NCBI GenBank assembly: GCA_016708435.1
Contig: JADJFV010000035.1
Span: 62,001 to 126,000, forward strand
Direction of reading: 5' to 3'
Source: Leptospiraceae bacterium
GTDB lineage: Bacteria > Spirochaetota > Leptospiria > Leptospirales > Leptospiraceae
DNA: 64,000 nt
Each line of letters opens with the position of its first letter. The first letter of the stretch is position 1. Under the pieces are notes generated by a model that saw only the letters and a list, made by a program, of their open reading frames with translations, had not been told where the DNA came from and made no database searches. Positions 35,335-45,367 of the stretch are shown piece after piece. Made by a program: the position numbers and the translations under genes.

Positions 35335-36828
35335 ATGAATCCATTTATTCAATCAAAAGTTATGACAGCAGAAGATGTGGCAAATAGAATGCCATTACAA
35401 GGAACAATTGCAACGAGTGGTTTTACTCCTGCCGGTTACCCGAAAGTAATCCCTAAAGCCTATGCTGCAAGAATAGAAAAAGAGAAACTCGCCGGAAAGA
35501 ATCCTTGGTTTAATCTATACACTGGTGCTTCAACCGGAGATGAGCTTGACGGAGTTCTTGCACGCACTGGATGTATGAAGAAACGTTTACCGTTTCAATC
35601 CTCTGCTGATGTTCGTAATCGAATCAATGCAGGAGAAATTGATTTCGTAGATATGCACTTAAGTCATGTGGCACATTATATCCGCGATGGAATTTTAGAT
35701 CCAATTGATGTTGCAATCGTTGAAGCAGTAGATGTTTCCTCTGACGGTAGAATATGGTTAACCACATCTTCCGGGATGAGTAGAACTTACTTGCATCATG
35801 CAAATGAAATTTATATCGAATTAAATTCTCGTCCTCCATTGGAATTGAAAGGCTTCCATGACTTAACCGCTCCAGAGCAACCTCCTCATGGAAGGTCAGT
35901 TCCTATTAGCCGCGTTGATGATCGAATTGGTAGACCTTATGTTGTAGTCGATCCTGACCGCATAAAGGGAATTGTTCTCACTGATTTGGATGATTCTACT
36001 GGCGAATTTAAAGCTCCCGATCAAAACAGTGTATTAATTGCACAGCATATACTAGAATTTATTTTATTTGAGATTAAGAAAGATAGAATTCCAAAAGAAT
36101 ATCTTCCGTTTCAATCAGGTGTTGGAAATGTGGCTAATGCTGTATTATCCTGTATTGCAAAGGATAAAAGATTTCATGAAATTGAAATGTGGACAGAAGT
36201 ATTACAGGACTCCATCTTTGATGTTCTAGAAGTTGGTAAACTTCGTTGTGCTTCTACATCGGCACTTACCTTTTCGAAAGCAGGTCATGAAAAGTTCTTA
36301 CATGATATTAATGAGTTACGGTATAAGTTCATTATCCGCCCACAAGAAATTTCCAATCATCCAGCCCTTGTGAGAAGTCTTGGTATCATTGCGATGAATA
36401 CAGCGCTTGAAGCAGATATTTATGGAAACGTAAACTCTACTCACGTAGCGGGAACAGGAATGATGAATGGTATTGGGGGTAGTGGGGATTTTGCGCGAAA
36501 TGCTTACGTGTCTATCTTCATGGCACCGTCAGTTGCTAAAGGTGGAGCTATTTCTGCATTTGTTCCAATGGTTTCGCATGTGGATCATACAGAACATGAC
36601 ACACAGATCATCGTATCCGAGCAAGGACTTGCGGATATTCGTGGTTTGGCGCCAAGGAAGAGAGCTGAGGTTATCATCGAAAAATGTGTTCATCCTTCTT
36701 ACCGAGATGCAATGCGTGAATACACAAAGGAATCCTATGCTACTGCTAAAACAAAGCACACTCCTCACAATCTAAAGAAAGCTTTTGATTGGCATATCAA
36801 ACTTCTTGAAACGGGAAGTATGAAGTAA
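35335..36828 (+). CDS. Acetyl-CoA hydrolase / succinyl-CoA:acetate CoA-transferase family
   Basis: 497 residues, AAGAGG upstream of the ATG. The class I CoA-transferase pattern is complete: GTIATSGFTPAGYPKVIPKA at the start, MHLSHVAHYIRDGILDPIDV, FQSGVGNVANAVLSC, and MWTEVLQD with E288 as the likely catalytic Glu that forms the CoA thioester. GTGMMNGIGGSGDFARNAY and FVPMVSHVDHTEHDTQ follow. It would swap CoA between succinyl-CoA and acetate, or hydrolyse acetyl-CoA, in acetate metabolism. A single gene with its own leader. Confidence 0.9.
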   Translation: MNPFIQSKVMTAEDVANRMPLQGTIATSGFTPAGYPKVIPKAYAARIEKEKLAGKNPWFNLYTGASTGDELDGVLARTGCMKKRLPFQSSADVRNRINAGEIDFVDMHLSHVAHYIRDGILDPIDVAIVEAVDVSSDGRIWLTTSSGMSRTYLHHANEIYIELNSRPPLELKGFHDLTAPEQPPHGRSVPISRVDDRIGRPYVVVDPDRIKGIVLTDLDDSTGEFKAPDQNSVLIAQHILEFILFEIKKDRIPKEYLPFQSGVGNVANAVLSCIAKDKRFHEIEMWTEVLQDSIFDVLEVGKLRCASTSALTFSKAGHEKFLHDINELRYKFIIRPQEISNHPALVRSLGIIAMNTALEADIYGNVNSTHVAGTGMMNGIGGSGDFARNAYVSIFMAPSVAKGGAISAFVPMVSHVDHTEHDTQIIVSEQGLADIRGLAPRKRAEVIIEKCVHPSYRDAMREYTKESYATAKTKHTPHNLKKAFDWHIKLLETGSMK

Positions 36829-37017
36829 CCGATTTCTTTCCATTTTAACTAGGTGCTCTGAGTGAGTGCCTGGTTAAATGCCGGACAATTCGCAGTATTC
36901 GCCTATAGGTATATCTCCATGGAGAGTTACGCCGGACAAGAATTTGAATACTTTTCCAATTTTAGAATCTTAAGGAGGTCGATAGCCTGAATTTAAACTA
37001 CTAAAAAAAGAATTTGC

Positions 37018-37045
37018 TTGAAATTATTAGGATAACATTTACAAT
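37018..37045 (+). promoter_or_regulatory. Sigma-70-like promoter of propeller lipoprotein
   Basis: TTGAAA at 37018-37023, 16 bases, TACAAT at 37040-37045. The same layout and surrounding sequence occur at 17645-17672 upstream of the paralogue. Confidence 0.6.
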
Positions 37046-37090
37046 TCTCCGCATTAATGAAAATGAGTTTAGAGAGCAGGGAATAAAAAA

Positions 37091-39646
37091 ATGAAATGGA
37101 AATCCTTAGATAAAAACTTACTACTACTATTAATCATATCTTTGCTACCACTTTGTAAACAAGGAACCGCGAATACTAAAGAAGACAAAGAATCCTTATT
37201 CACAAATTTTGGCTTACTCTTTAATAGATCCAATCGACTTACTGTTTCAGGCTCTGCAGTCAAAGGAATTATTAAAAACGGAAAAGTGTCAATCAACACT
37301 TTAGGAAAGGATGGGACATGTAATTCTTCTCGGAATATTGTAACTGGAACTACAGATATAACCGGATTCTACTCAATTACTTATGACAAAACAGGTGGAA
37401 TGATTTGTGTTACCGTATCGGGGGAACAAAATACAACAATGTATGATGAGAAAACAGCAAAAGATTTATCTATTCCCTCTACTTCTAATTTTAAGTTAGT
37501 ATCCATTCTGCCTGAAAGTAAATTTTCTAGTAACACAAAAAAAAATACTCTCCTATCTCCCTTTTCAAAATTATTATCCAAAAGAATGGAATCCTTAATT
37601 AAACAGTCAGGAGAAGGAGGAGATGTATCCGCACTTTACAGAAAGGCAAGTAAAGAAGTAGTCATTCGATTTGGTTTAAGTTCTGGTCTTTCAACTGCTT
37701 CTCAAAAAAGCAAATCGACTTTAGAAATAAATCCAAGCATCTCTGATTCAGACTATCCAGAATTGGATGATTTGGCAATTGAGCTAGACAACCCAAATAG
37801 CCCTATCTCTGCCAAAGCTTTTTCTGTGCTAGCTGGTTTTTCCCAACTTGCAAATTCTTACAAAAAAGGAACAGATGTTGATATATCCGATATAGATGCA
37901 ATGATAGAAGCCTTTGCTTCTGATTTTGAAGATGGAGTTTTTGACGGGAAAAATAGTTCGGGAAACACAATTACAGTGGGGTCTGGCCAAAGGCAACTAA
38001 CGTTCTCTTCCACTCCGCTCACTACCATTTTACTACCTGCCATTTCCACTTATCTACAAGAGGGAGGAAAATTAAATGTAGGTGTACCAGGAACGCCAAC
38101 GTCTACCATCACGGTAACTCAATTTACAAATCAAACCCAATTTAATGATAATACTCCAATCCTATCTACGACAACTACTCCAACCAATACAACTCCTGTA
38201 ACGACCACACCGACGCAAAATACCATTCCACCAAAAGTCCTTTCGCTAACGCCTACAAATAATTCTACAAATGTTTTAATTGGAACTCCTATTACCATTG
38301 TCTTTGATAAGCCAATGGACATTACAACACTTACGATGATTTCTATGGATGGCACTTGCGCGGGCAATATCCAATTATCCACAAATAATTTTACAACTTG
38401 CATGGGTGGAACGGTTTCTCTCTCTGCTGATCAACTAACAGTGAGTATAACTCCTAAAACTTCCCCCTGTGTTGAATCTACTTATACTTTGCAGTTTAAA
38501 GTATCAACTGGTGTTAAGGATACTACGGGTAATCCGCTTACCTCTGAGTTTTTAAATACAACTACATTTCAAACGCAACAGGCATTTGTTAGAGTAGGCA
38601 TATCCGGCGGTTCAAATATTGTAAATGCATTGGCCGTATCTTGTAATACTTTGTTTGTAGGTGGAAATTTTACAACGGTTGGTAGTTCTACGCGAAATAA
38701 TATTGCTGCTATTAATTTAGCAACAGGTCTTGAGACTCCAATTAATATGGGGACGAATAACACTGTTAATGCATTGCTCGTAAACGCAGGAATTGTTTAT
38801 TTGGGTGGAATATTTACAAATGCAGGTGGTCAAGGTCGAAACAATGTTGCGGCTATCGATCCACTTACGGGAACGGCTACTCCCTGGAATCCGAATGGGA
38901 GTGGTCAAGTAATGTCTTTAGTTTATAACGGAGCAACGGTTTATGCAGGAGGAGCATTTACTACGATAGGGGGACAGGCTCGAAATCGAATTGCTGAATT
39001 AGACCTTGCTAACGGTAATGCAACTGCTTGGAATCCTAATGCTAGCCTTGGAACAATCAATGCGATAGCGTATGATGCAACTAACGTTTACCTTGGTGGA
39101 AATTTTACATCGGCAAATATTGGCGGGCAAACCTATACTCATCTCGCTGCTGTATCTCGAACTACCGGAGCAGGAGTTGCAGGCTGGTGTCCAACAACGA
39201 CTACTTTTCCTGTAAGCGCATTGGTATTAACTGGTGGAGTTCTATTTGCAGGGGGAACTTTTGGTGGAAATCTTTGCTCACTCACTATCTATAATTTTGG
39301 TGGACTTAATCCAGCAAATGCGGCTAGTAGTGGTTATCCGTCAGGAGGAGGGACAGGGGCAGGTGCTGGGGTCAATGCACTTGCAGTGAGTGGGAATAAT
39401 TTATATGTAGGTGGAGCCTTCAATGGGGCTGGTGCCTTTTTTAATCAGGTTAGAAATTATTTGGGATCGACTACTACTGCTGGGGTTCTTAATTCTTGGG
39501 ATCCGAATGCGAACAATACTGTGAACGCAATCACAACCGTAGGCTCAGCCGTAATTATAGGAGGGACTTTTACTACGATTAATGGAGGCACGGCTGTGAA
39601 TAGACTTACAATCGTTGATGCAAATACTGGACTCATTAGACCTTAG
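37091..39646 (+). CDS. Modular lipoprotein: shared N-module, Ig-like domain, beta-propeller
   Basis: 851 residues. The lipoprotein signal ends LLPLC. Residues ~25-350 are closely similar to the protein at 17718 (ESLFTNFGLLFNRSNRLTVS, FASDFEDGVFDGK, QLTFSS-PLTTILLPAISTYL). Then a Thr-rich linker, a bacterial Ig-like (Big_5-type) domain (PKVLSLTPTNNSTNVLIGTP, ITIVFDKPMD) and about seven propeller blades with the repeat NTLFVGGNFTTVGSSTRNNI, then AAINLATG. The propeller is of the delta-60/TolB-like kind. Most likely displayed on the outer surface. Compared with its paralogue the N-module and promoter are kept and the C-terminal part replaced. Confidence 0.82.
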   Translation: MKWKSLDKNLLLLLIISLLPLCKQGTANTKEDKESLFTNFGLLFNRSNRLTVSGSAVKGIIKNGKVSINTLGKDGTCNSSRNIVTGTTDITGFYSITYDKTGGMICVTVSGEQNTTMYDEKTAKDLSIPSTSNFKLVSILPESKFSSNTKKNTLLSPFSKLLSKRMESLIKQSGEGGDVSALYRKASKEVVIRFGLSSGLSTASQKSKSTLEINPSISDSDYPELDDLAIELDNPNSPISAKAFSVLAGFSQLANSYKKGTDVDISDIDAMIEAFASDFEDGVFDGKNSSGNTITVGSGQRQLTFSSTPLTTILLPAISTYLQEGGKLNVGVPGTPTSTITVTQFTNQTQFNDNTPILSTTTTPTNTTPVTTTPTQNTIPPKVLSLTPTNNSTNVLIGTPITIVFDKPMDITTLTMISMDGTCAGNIQLSTNNFTTCMGGTVSLSADQLTVSITPKTSPCVESTYTLQFKVSTGVKDTTGNPLTSEFLNTTTFQTQQAFVRVGISGGSNIVNALAVSCNTLFVGGNFTTVGSSTRNNIAAINLATGLETPINMGTNNTVNALLVNAGIVYLGGIFTNAGGQGRNNVAAIDPLTGTATPWNPNGSGQVMSLVYNGATVYAGGAFTTIGGQARNRIAELDLANGNATAWNPNASLGTINAIAYDATNVYLGGNFTSANIGGQTYTHLAAVSRTTGAGVAGWCPTTTTFPVSALVLTGGVLFAGGTFGGNLCSLTIYNFGGLNPANAASSGYPSGGGTGAGAGVNALAVSGNNLYVGGAFNGAGAFFNQVRNYLGSTTTAGVLNSWDPNANNTVNAITTVGSAVIIGGTFTTINGGTAVNRLTIVDANTGLIRP

Positions 39647-39752
39647 ACAAAATCTAGAAATGCTCTAGAGATTGCTAAAAAACTTTTCTTTTTTAGTTTG
39701 AAATTTCTCTATTAGTCAGCAAAGTGTAATCTAATTATCTAAGGAGTCTATC

Positions 39753-40376
39753 TTGAATCAAAAAAGTTTTTCTAAATTTCTAATACTATTACTCGTGAGT
39801 CTTCTCATGAACTGCGGCTACAATCGCATACAGGAACTCGATGAAGAGGTTAATGCAAATATGGCGGAGATATTAAATCAATACAAACGTCGCGCTGATT
39901 TAATCCCAGGACTTGTAAAAATTGTAGAAGGCTATGCAAGTCATGAAAAAGAAGTGTTAGTTGAAATCACAAAGGCACGTAGTAGTGTAGGTGGCTTACA
40001 AGCGACACCAGAACTAGTAAACAATCCAGAAGCATTTAAGAATTTTCAAAACGCACAGAACTCTCTTGGCTCTGCTTTACAACGTCTTCTTGTGGTAACA
40101 GAGCGTTATCCTGATCTCAAAGCTAACGAAGGCTTTCGAGATTTACAAGCGCAATTAGAAGGAACAGAAAACAGAATCGCAGTAGCCAGAGGACGTTATA
40201 TAAAAGCTGTTCAGGAATACAATGTCACCATTCGTCAATTTCCAACAGTGTTAACTGCTAAAATGTTTGGGTATGGAACTAAGACTTCTTTTACAACTGA
40301 GAATGAAGCGGATATTAAGAATTTGCCGTCTGATATTTCTAAACCACCTGAAATGGATTTCGGGAAGAAGAAATAA
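39753..40376 (+). CDS. lemA: LemA-family lipoprotein
   Basis: 207 residues from a TTG at 39753 with AAGGAG eight bases upstream. Lipobox LLMNC (Cys ~21), then the LemA four-helix domain: YNRIQELDEEVNANMAEILN, QYKRRADLIPGLVKIVEGYA, HEKEVLVEITKARS, and RYIKAVQEYNVTIRQFPTVL. LemA proteins are usually anchored by a single TM segment; here it is a lipid anchor. Their function is unclear, perhaps in envelope stress. No htpX or TPM-domain partner is beside it. Confidence 0.88.
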   Translation: MNQKSFSKFLILLLVSLLMNCGYNRIQELDEEVNANMAEILNQYKRRADLIPGLVKIVEGYASHEKEVLVEITKARSSVGGLQATPELVNNPEAFKNFQNAQNSLGSALQRLLVVTERYPDLKANEGFRDLQAQLEGTENRIAVARGRYIKAVQEYNVTIRQFPTVLTAKMFGYGTKTSFTTENEADIKNLPSDISKPPEMDFGKKK

Positions 40377-40378
40377 GA

Positions 40379-40590
40379 TTTGCCACCGAGGTACGGATTC
40401 GATAAACTCACCGCAGGCGCCGACACAGAGGGAATTTTAATTCTATTCATGTACATCGTGTGAAAGAGAGTCATAGAAAATATGATTCAAATGAAGTATT
40501 GTAACAGAATCACAACTAACCTTAATTACGAAAACAAATAGAGTTTTTTAAAAAGAACTCTATTTCTCTCTCTTTGTCTCTGTGGCAATT
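40379..40590. repeat. Degenerate inverted-repeat element, family 3
   Basis: TTTGCCACCGAGGTACGG at the left, CTCTTTGTCTCTGTGGCAAT at the right, two bases after the LemA stop. The left end has more changes than in other copies; a CACAGAGGGAA word follows at ~40425. Confidence 0.6.
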
Positions 40591-40689
40591 AGCTATGTTG
40601 TGTAGTTACAATTGTGTAAAAAATTATTCTTGCTAGTATTCAGTCTCTTTGCATCCTGTTTGTCATCCTTTTTAATTTAGTGAGTCAAA

Positions 40690-42816
40690 ATGAAATTAAC
40701 GTTACGATTATTTCTATTCCTTGTAATTTTACTTGGTTTATTTTGCGAGAAGAAACAAGATAAAGCCGCTTTTAATGAACGAGAATCCAAAGGAAAAATG
40801 GATTTAACGAATTGGGATTTTGGGAAGCAAGGCTACAAGAAATTAGATGGTGAGTGGAGGTTTTATTGGAAGGAACTCAGACCACCAGAAGATGCTATGC
40901 TTGAAGTAACTTCTGATCATTATTCGACAATTAAAGTCCCAGGCTCTTGGAATGATTTTATGGTAGACGGTAAAAAAGTGGGCGGCTCGGGCTTTGCTAC
41001 CTATGCGCTTTATCTACATTTGCCTCCATCGTTAAAAGGAAAAATACTTACACTCAAAATTCCGCATATGGGAACGGCTTATAGACTTTTTGTGGATAAC
41101 GAGCTATTAGCCGAAAATGGAGTAGTTGGAAAATCCTACGAAGATATGAAACCTCAATATCTAAGTTTGACTCGTAGTTTTATTGTTAGCAGTGAATCTG
41201 TGTTAATCACCATCCATGTTTCCAATTTTCATCATAGGAAAGGAGGAATTCGTTTTGACTCGCTTTATTTAGGAAAAGAAGAACAACTCCAGGCTTTACA
41301 GGCAAGCAATACAATTTATATTTTTTTCTTAATGGGAAGCTTGGTCATAATGGCGATTTACCATTTTGGTTTATTTTTCTTACGAAAAGAAGATATTGCC
41401 GCCCTTGTGTTTGGAATCTTTTGCTTTCTAGTTTCTATTCGTTTATTCTTTATTGGCGATGTGTGGATAACGTCTATTTATCCCACTTTAGATTGGTATT
41501 GGATGTATCGGTTTGAATATCTTTCTTTGTATTTTTCTGCGCCCACATTTACCTTATTCACTTTCTATGTATTTCGAAGTGAGTTCAATAAAAAGGTTTT
41601 GTATTTGACGCTTCCAATTTATATTTCGTTATCTGCTTTAGTTTTATTTTCAAAGCCCAGTGTTTTTTCTCTAAGTCTTAATTTCTTTCAAGGAATTGCA
41701 GTTTTAAATTCTCTGTATATTCTTTTTGTTATTATTCTTGCCATTATTCGGGCAAAGGAAGGTGCGATTGCTGCACTTATAGGTTTTGTTTTATTTGTAT
41801 TTACAATTATAAATGATTTGCTTTATAATAATGAAATCATTCTAACGGGTTACGGTAATTTGCTTCCACTTGGAGTATTTCTCTTTATATTTTCTCAATC
41901 TTTTATTCTATCTCAAATCTTTTCTAATGCGTTTAAATCAATTAAAACTCTTTCGAAGAACCTAAGCCAAACAAATGAGGCATATGGTCGTTTTGTGCCA
42001 GTTGAATTTTTGAAGTATCTTAATAAAAAAAGCATTGTGGATATTCAACTAGGCGATCAGATGCAAAAAGAAATGGCGATTCTATTTTCAGATATTCGTT
42101 CCTTTACAGATTTAAGTGAGAAACTTACTCCACGAGAAAATTTCAACTTTTTAAATTCTTATTTGAAGCGGATGAGTCCTATTATCCAGAAAAACAATGG
42201 CTTCATTGATAAATACATTGGAGATGCGATCATGGCTTTGTTTCCAGGAGAAGTAGAAGAGTCCATTCAAGCTGCGATTGAAATGCAAAAGGAAGTTCGT
42301 GTTTACAATCAACATAGACTAAAGGAAGGATATGATCCAATTAAAATTGGTTGTGGAATTCACACTGGAAATTTGATGCTTGGAATTATTGGAGCAGATG
42401 CTAGAATGGAAGGAACGGTGATTGCTGATTCGGTAAATGTTGCTTCTAGAATTGAAGGACTTACAAAAGTGTATGACGCATCTATTTTGATTAGCGATGT
42501 GATTCTTAAAAAGCTAAAAGACCCTTCCATTTTTCATTACAGATACATTGACAAAGTAAAAGTTAAAGGCAAAACAGAATATACCGTTATCTATGAAATC
42601 TATGATGGGCAGCCTAATTTTATGATTGAGTTGAAAACCCAAACTAAAGAATTCTTTGAAGAGGGAATTACATTATACTATGAAAAGAATTTTAAAGATG
42701 CCATTCCTGCTTTCTTACGGGTAATGGATATTAACCCAAATGATGTAGCTTGTGCCATTTATTTAAAGCGAGCAAAGTATTATCTGGAAAATGGAATTGT
42801 AGAATTCTTGGAGTGA
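40690..42816 (+). CDS. 7TMR-DISM adenylate/guanylate cyclase with lipoprotein-like N-terminus
   Basis: 708 residues. A signal segment ends LLGLFC (lipobox-like). Then the DISMED2 jelly-roll domain (LDGEWRFYWKEL, VPGSWND, GSGFATYALYLHLP, HVSNFHHRKGG), seven membrane helices (~210-410) and a class III cyclase domain. Metal ligands D468 (FSDIRSFT) and D512 (KYIGDAIMALF), and transition-state N583/R587 (VNVASRIEG) are present, so it should be active; the Lys before IGD and the later Asp favour ATP as substrate. A TPR-like tail (GITLYYEKNFKDAIPAFLRV) follows. The sensor half matches the histidine kinase at 14759. Confidence 0.9.
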   Translation: MKLTLRLFLFLVILLGLFCEKKQDKAAFNERESKGKMDLTNWDFGKQGYKKLDGEWRFYWKELRPPEDAMLEVTSDHYSTIKVPGSWNDFMVDGKKVGGSGFATYALYLHLPPSLKGKILTLKIPHMGTAYRLFVDNELLAENGVVGKSYEDMKPQYLSLTRSFIVSSESVLITIHVSNFHHRKGGIRFDSLYLGKEEQLQALQASNTIYIFFLMGSLVIMAIYHFGLFFLRKEDIAALVFGIFCFLVSIRLFFIGDVWITSIYPTLDWYWMYRFEYLSLYFSAPTFTLFTFYVFRSEFNKKVLYLTLPIYISLSALVLFSKPSVFSLSLNFFQGIAVLNSLYILFVIILAIIRAKEGAIAALIGFVLFVFTIINDLLYNNEIILTGYGNLLPLGVFLFIFSQSFILSQIFSNAFKSIKTLSKNLSQTNEAYGRFVPVEFLKYLNKKSIVDIQLGDQMQKEMAILFSDIRSFTDLSEKLTPRENFNFLNSYLKRMSPIIQKNNGFIDKYIGDAIMALFPGEVEESIQAAIEMQKEVRVYNQHRLKEGYDPIKIGCGIHTGNLMLGIIGADARMEGTVIADSVNVASRIEGLTKVYDASILISDVILKKLKDPSIFHYRYIDKVKVKGKTEYTVIYEIYDGQPNFMIELKTQTKEFFEEGITLYYEKNFKDAIPAFLRVMDINPNDVACAIYLKRAKYYLENGIVEFLE

Positions 42817-43082
42817 TTTTTTAAGATTACCACCGATGGACACCGATAAAAGAACGATAAAAAAAAGATATGGATTCAAATTAAATTTTCATTATTAAAG
42901 ACCAATTGTATTCTTTAAAGGTGTTTATTCGCGGTAAAACCATTTTATGTCGCAGTATATGTCTTGACATCAACAATTAATTTCACATACTTGGAATATA
43001 CTCCTTCAACTCTTAAGATCAAATTACCTGATCAGATAGCAAAGAATTCAATGTGAGGATAACTCACAGGGAAAAGCATTTC

Positions 43083-45365
43083 ATGCAAAAATCAAACGAT
43101 ATCCGCAAGGTAGCATTCCTTGGGGATTATCTCCCGCGTAAATGCGGTATAGCCACATTTACCAACGACCTTCGCACTGCCGTTTCACAAGAGTTTAAAT
43201 CCATGCAATGCTTAGTCGTTCCAGTGAACGATATAGAGAGTAATTATGATTATCCGACAGAAGTTCGTTTTGAAATTGCAGAGCAAGATATACCTTCCTA
43301 TCTTCGTGCAGCCGATTTCTTAAATATAACAAATGTAGATGTATTATGCGTGCAACATGAGTTTGGGATATACGGTGGTTTGGCGGGAAGTCATGTGCTT
43401 GCACTTCTACATGAACTACGAATGCCGATAGTTACAACACTTCATACAATACTTAGAGAACCTAATGTAGAGCAAAGACGCGTTATGCGCGAATTGATTC
43501 GGTTATCCACTCGACTAGTAGTCATGACAGAAAAAGGGAAAGAATTTCTCTTAGATATTTATCAAGTGCCTGAAAAGAAAATAGACTTAATACCACACGG
43601 AATTCCTGACATGCCTTTCGCAGATCCGAACTATTTCAAGGATGAATTCGGCGTTGCTGGCAAACAGGTATTACTCACATTCGGACTTTTATCTCCCAAT
43701 AAAGGAATTGAGTTTGCATTAAGGGCACTTCCTCGAATTGTAAAAGATTTTCCGAACATTGTATTCATTGTAGTGGGACAGACGCACCCCAATTTACTTC
43801 GTAATGAAGGAGAACTATACCGGTTAAGTCTTGAGAGGCTTGCAAAAGATTTGGGAGTGCAAAAGCATGTAGTCTTCTTCAATCGGTTTGTAGAACAAGG
43901 CGAACTCATGCGATTTATTGGTGCTGCAGATATATATTTAACTCCGTATCTTACTGAAACGCAAATCACATCCGGGACTCTGGCTTATGCATTCGGAGCG
44001 GGTAATGCTGTTATATCTACACCTTACTGGCATGCAAAGGAATTATTAGCCAACAACCGAGGAAAACTTATTCCATTTCAAGATGCTGGATCAATTGCAG
44101 ATGCAGTGATTGATTTGTTGCATGATGAATCATTTCGTCATTCTCTTCGTAAGAATGCATTTCAAATAGGAAGAGAAATGACTTGGAGTAATGTGGCAAT
44201 AAACTATGTAAAATCTTTTTATCAGGCAGGTCAAGATCATAGTTTTGTTGGACGAAAGTCTTCTCCGATTAAAACGCTAGATGAACAACCGGACCAATTA
44301 CCTGCTTTGAAATTTGATCATCTATTGCGACTTACTGATTCAACTGGAATTTTTCAACATGCTAGTTTTACCGTTCCAAATTTTACAGAAGGATATTGCA
44401 CGGATGATAATGCAAGGGCGTTGCTACTTACATTAATGCTTAGAAAATCAGGCAATAGTATTTATCGGATAAATGAATTAGCCGCTACTTATTCTGCTTT
44501 TTTAAATTATGCCTTTAATCGACAGAATCATCGGTTCCGAAATTTTATGAGCTTTGATAGACGTTGGTTAGAAGAGGTAGGCTCGGAGGACTGTCATGGT
44601 CATGCTCTTTGGGCATTAGGTTATTGTGTTGGCAGTGCGGATAATGGAAGTTTATCTATGCTTGCTGCTGAACTATTTGAGAAGGCACTTCCTGTTGCTG
44701 CTGATTTTTCTTCACCACGTGCTTGGGCATTGACATTAATTGGAGTTGATCATTATTTACAGAGGCTAAGCGGAGATAGACGTGCAAGCCATATCCAAGA
44801 ATCTTTAGTTGCTAAATTATTGCAGCGTTATGCAGATGCATCAAGTGAAGATTGGCAATGGTTTGAAAATGGACTTTCTTACGCCAATGCAAAGCTTTCT
44901 CATGCATTAATCTTGAGCGGCAAACGAACGAATAACCACACAGCACTCGCTATTGGTCTTAAAACATTGCGCTGGCTTGTAAAATTACAAACATCAGAAG
45001 CGGGATCCTTTAGACCTGTAGGATCGAATGGATTTTTTCAGAAGGGAGGGGAAAGAGCAATCTTTGATCAGCAACCAATTGAAGCACAAGCTATGGTATC
45101 CGCTTGTATTGAGGCTTACTATGCGACAGGCGACATGTCTTGGGCGGTGGAAGCACGGAGAGCATTCGAATGGTTCTTAGGAAGAAACGATTTAGGATTG
45201 GCAATGTATGATTCAAACAGTGGTGGTTGCAGAGATGGACTTCATATAGATCGCGTAAGTCAAAATGAAGGATGTGAGTCTACTCTGGCATTTCTCTTGG
45301 CACTTTCAGAAATGCAAACATTGCAAAGCACTCTCATTAGTTTTAAAGATCCGGCAGGAGAATAA
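43083..45365 (+). CDS. GT4 glycosyltransferase with C-terminal (alpha/alpha)6-type domain
   Basis: 760 residues from the ATG at 43083, which has GGGAAAAG ten bases upstream; a GTG at 43053 is less likely. Residues ~1-390 form a GT-B fold: FLGDYLPRKCGIATFTNDL, VDVLCVQHEFGIYGGLAGSH, LLTFGLLSPNKGIEFALRAL and the GT4 E-x7-E region DIYLTPYLTETQITSGTLAYA. The rest is a helical toroid-like domain (FTEGYCTDDNARALLLTLML, CHGHALWALGY, FDQQPIEAQAMVSACIEAYY). This two-part layout is typical of GT4 genes paired with GH130 enzymes. It overlaps nothing, and the GH130 gene follows by two bases. Confidence 0.85.
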   Translation: MQKSNDIRKVAFLGDYLPRKCGIATFTNDLRTAVSQEFKSMQCLVVPVNDIESNYDYPTEVRFEIAEQDIPSYLRAADFLNITNVDVLCVQHEFGIYGGLAGSHVLALLHELRMPIVTTLHTILREPNVEQRRVMRELIRLSTRLVVMTEKGKEFLLDIYQVPEKKIDLIPHGIPDMPFADPNYFKDEFGVAGKQVLLTFGLLSPNKGIEFALRALPRIVKDFPNIVFIVVGQTHPNLLRNEGELYRLSLERLAKDLGVQKHVVFFNRFVEQGELMRFIGAADIYLTPYLTETQITSGTLAYAFGAGNAVISTPYWHAKELLANNRGKLIPFQDAGSIADAVIDLLHDESFRHSLRKNAFQIGREMTWSNVAINYVKSFYQAGQDHSFVGRKSSPIKTLDEQPDQLPALKFDHLLRLTDSTGIFQHASFTVPNFTEGYCTDDNARALLLTLMLRKSGNSIYRINELAATYSAFLNYAFNRQNHRFRNFMSFDRRWLEEVGSEDCHGHALWALGYCVGSADNGSLSMLAAELFEKALPVAADFSSPRAWALTLIGVDHYLQRLSGDRRASHIQESLVAKLLQRYADASSEDWQWFENGLSYANAKLSHALILSGKRTNNHTALAIGLKTLRWLVKLQTSEAGSFRPVGSNGFFQKGGERAIFDQQPIEAQAMVSACIEAYYATGDMSWAVEARRAFEWFLGRNDLGLAMYDSNSGGCRDGLHIDRVSQNEGCESTLAFLLALSEMQTLQSTLISFKDPAGE

Positions 45366-45367
45366 AT

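Noticed and set aside
38131..38908. Minus-strand ORFs inside the propeller lipoprotein
   Set aside because: Shadows of Thr-rich linker and propeller repeats on the coding strand.
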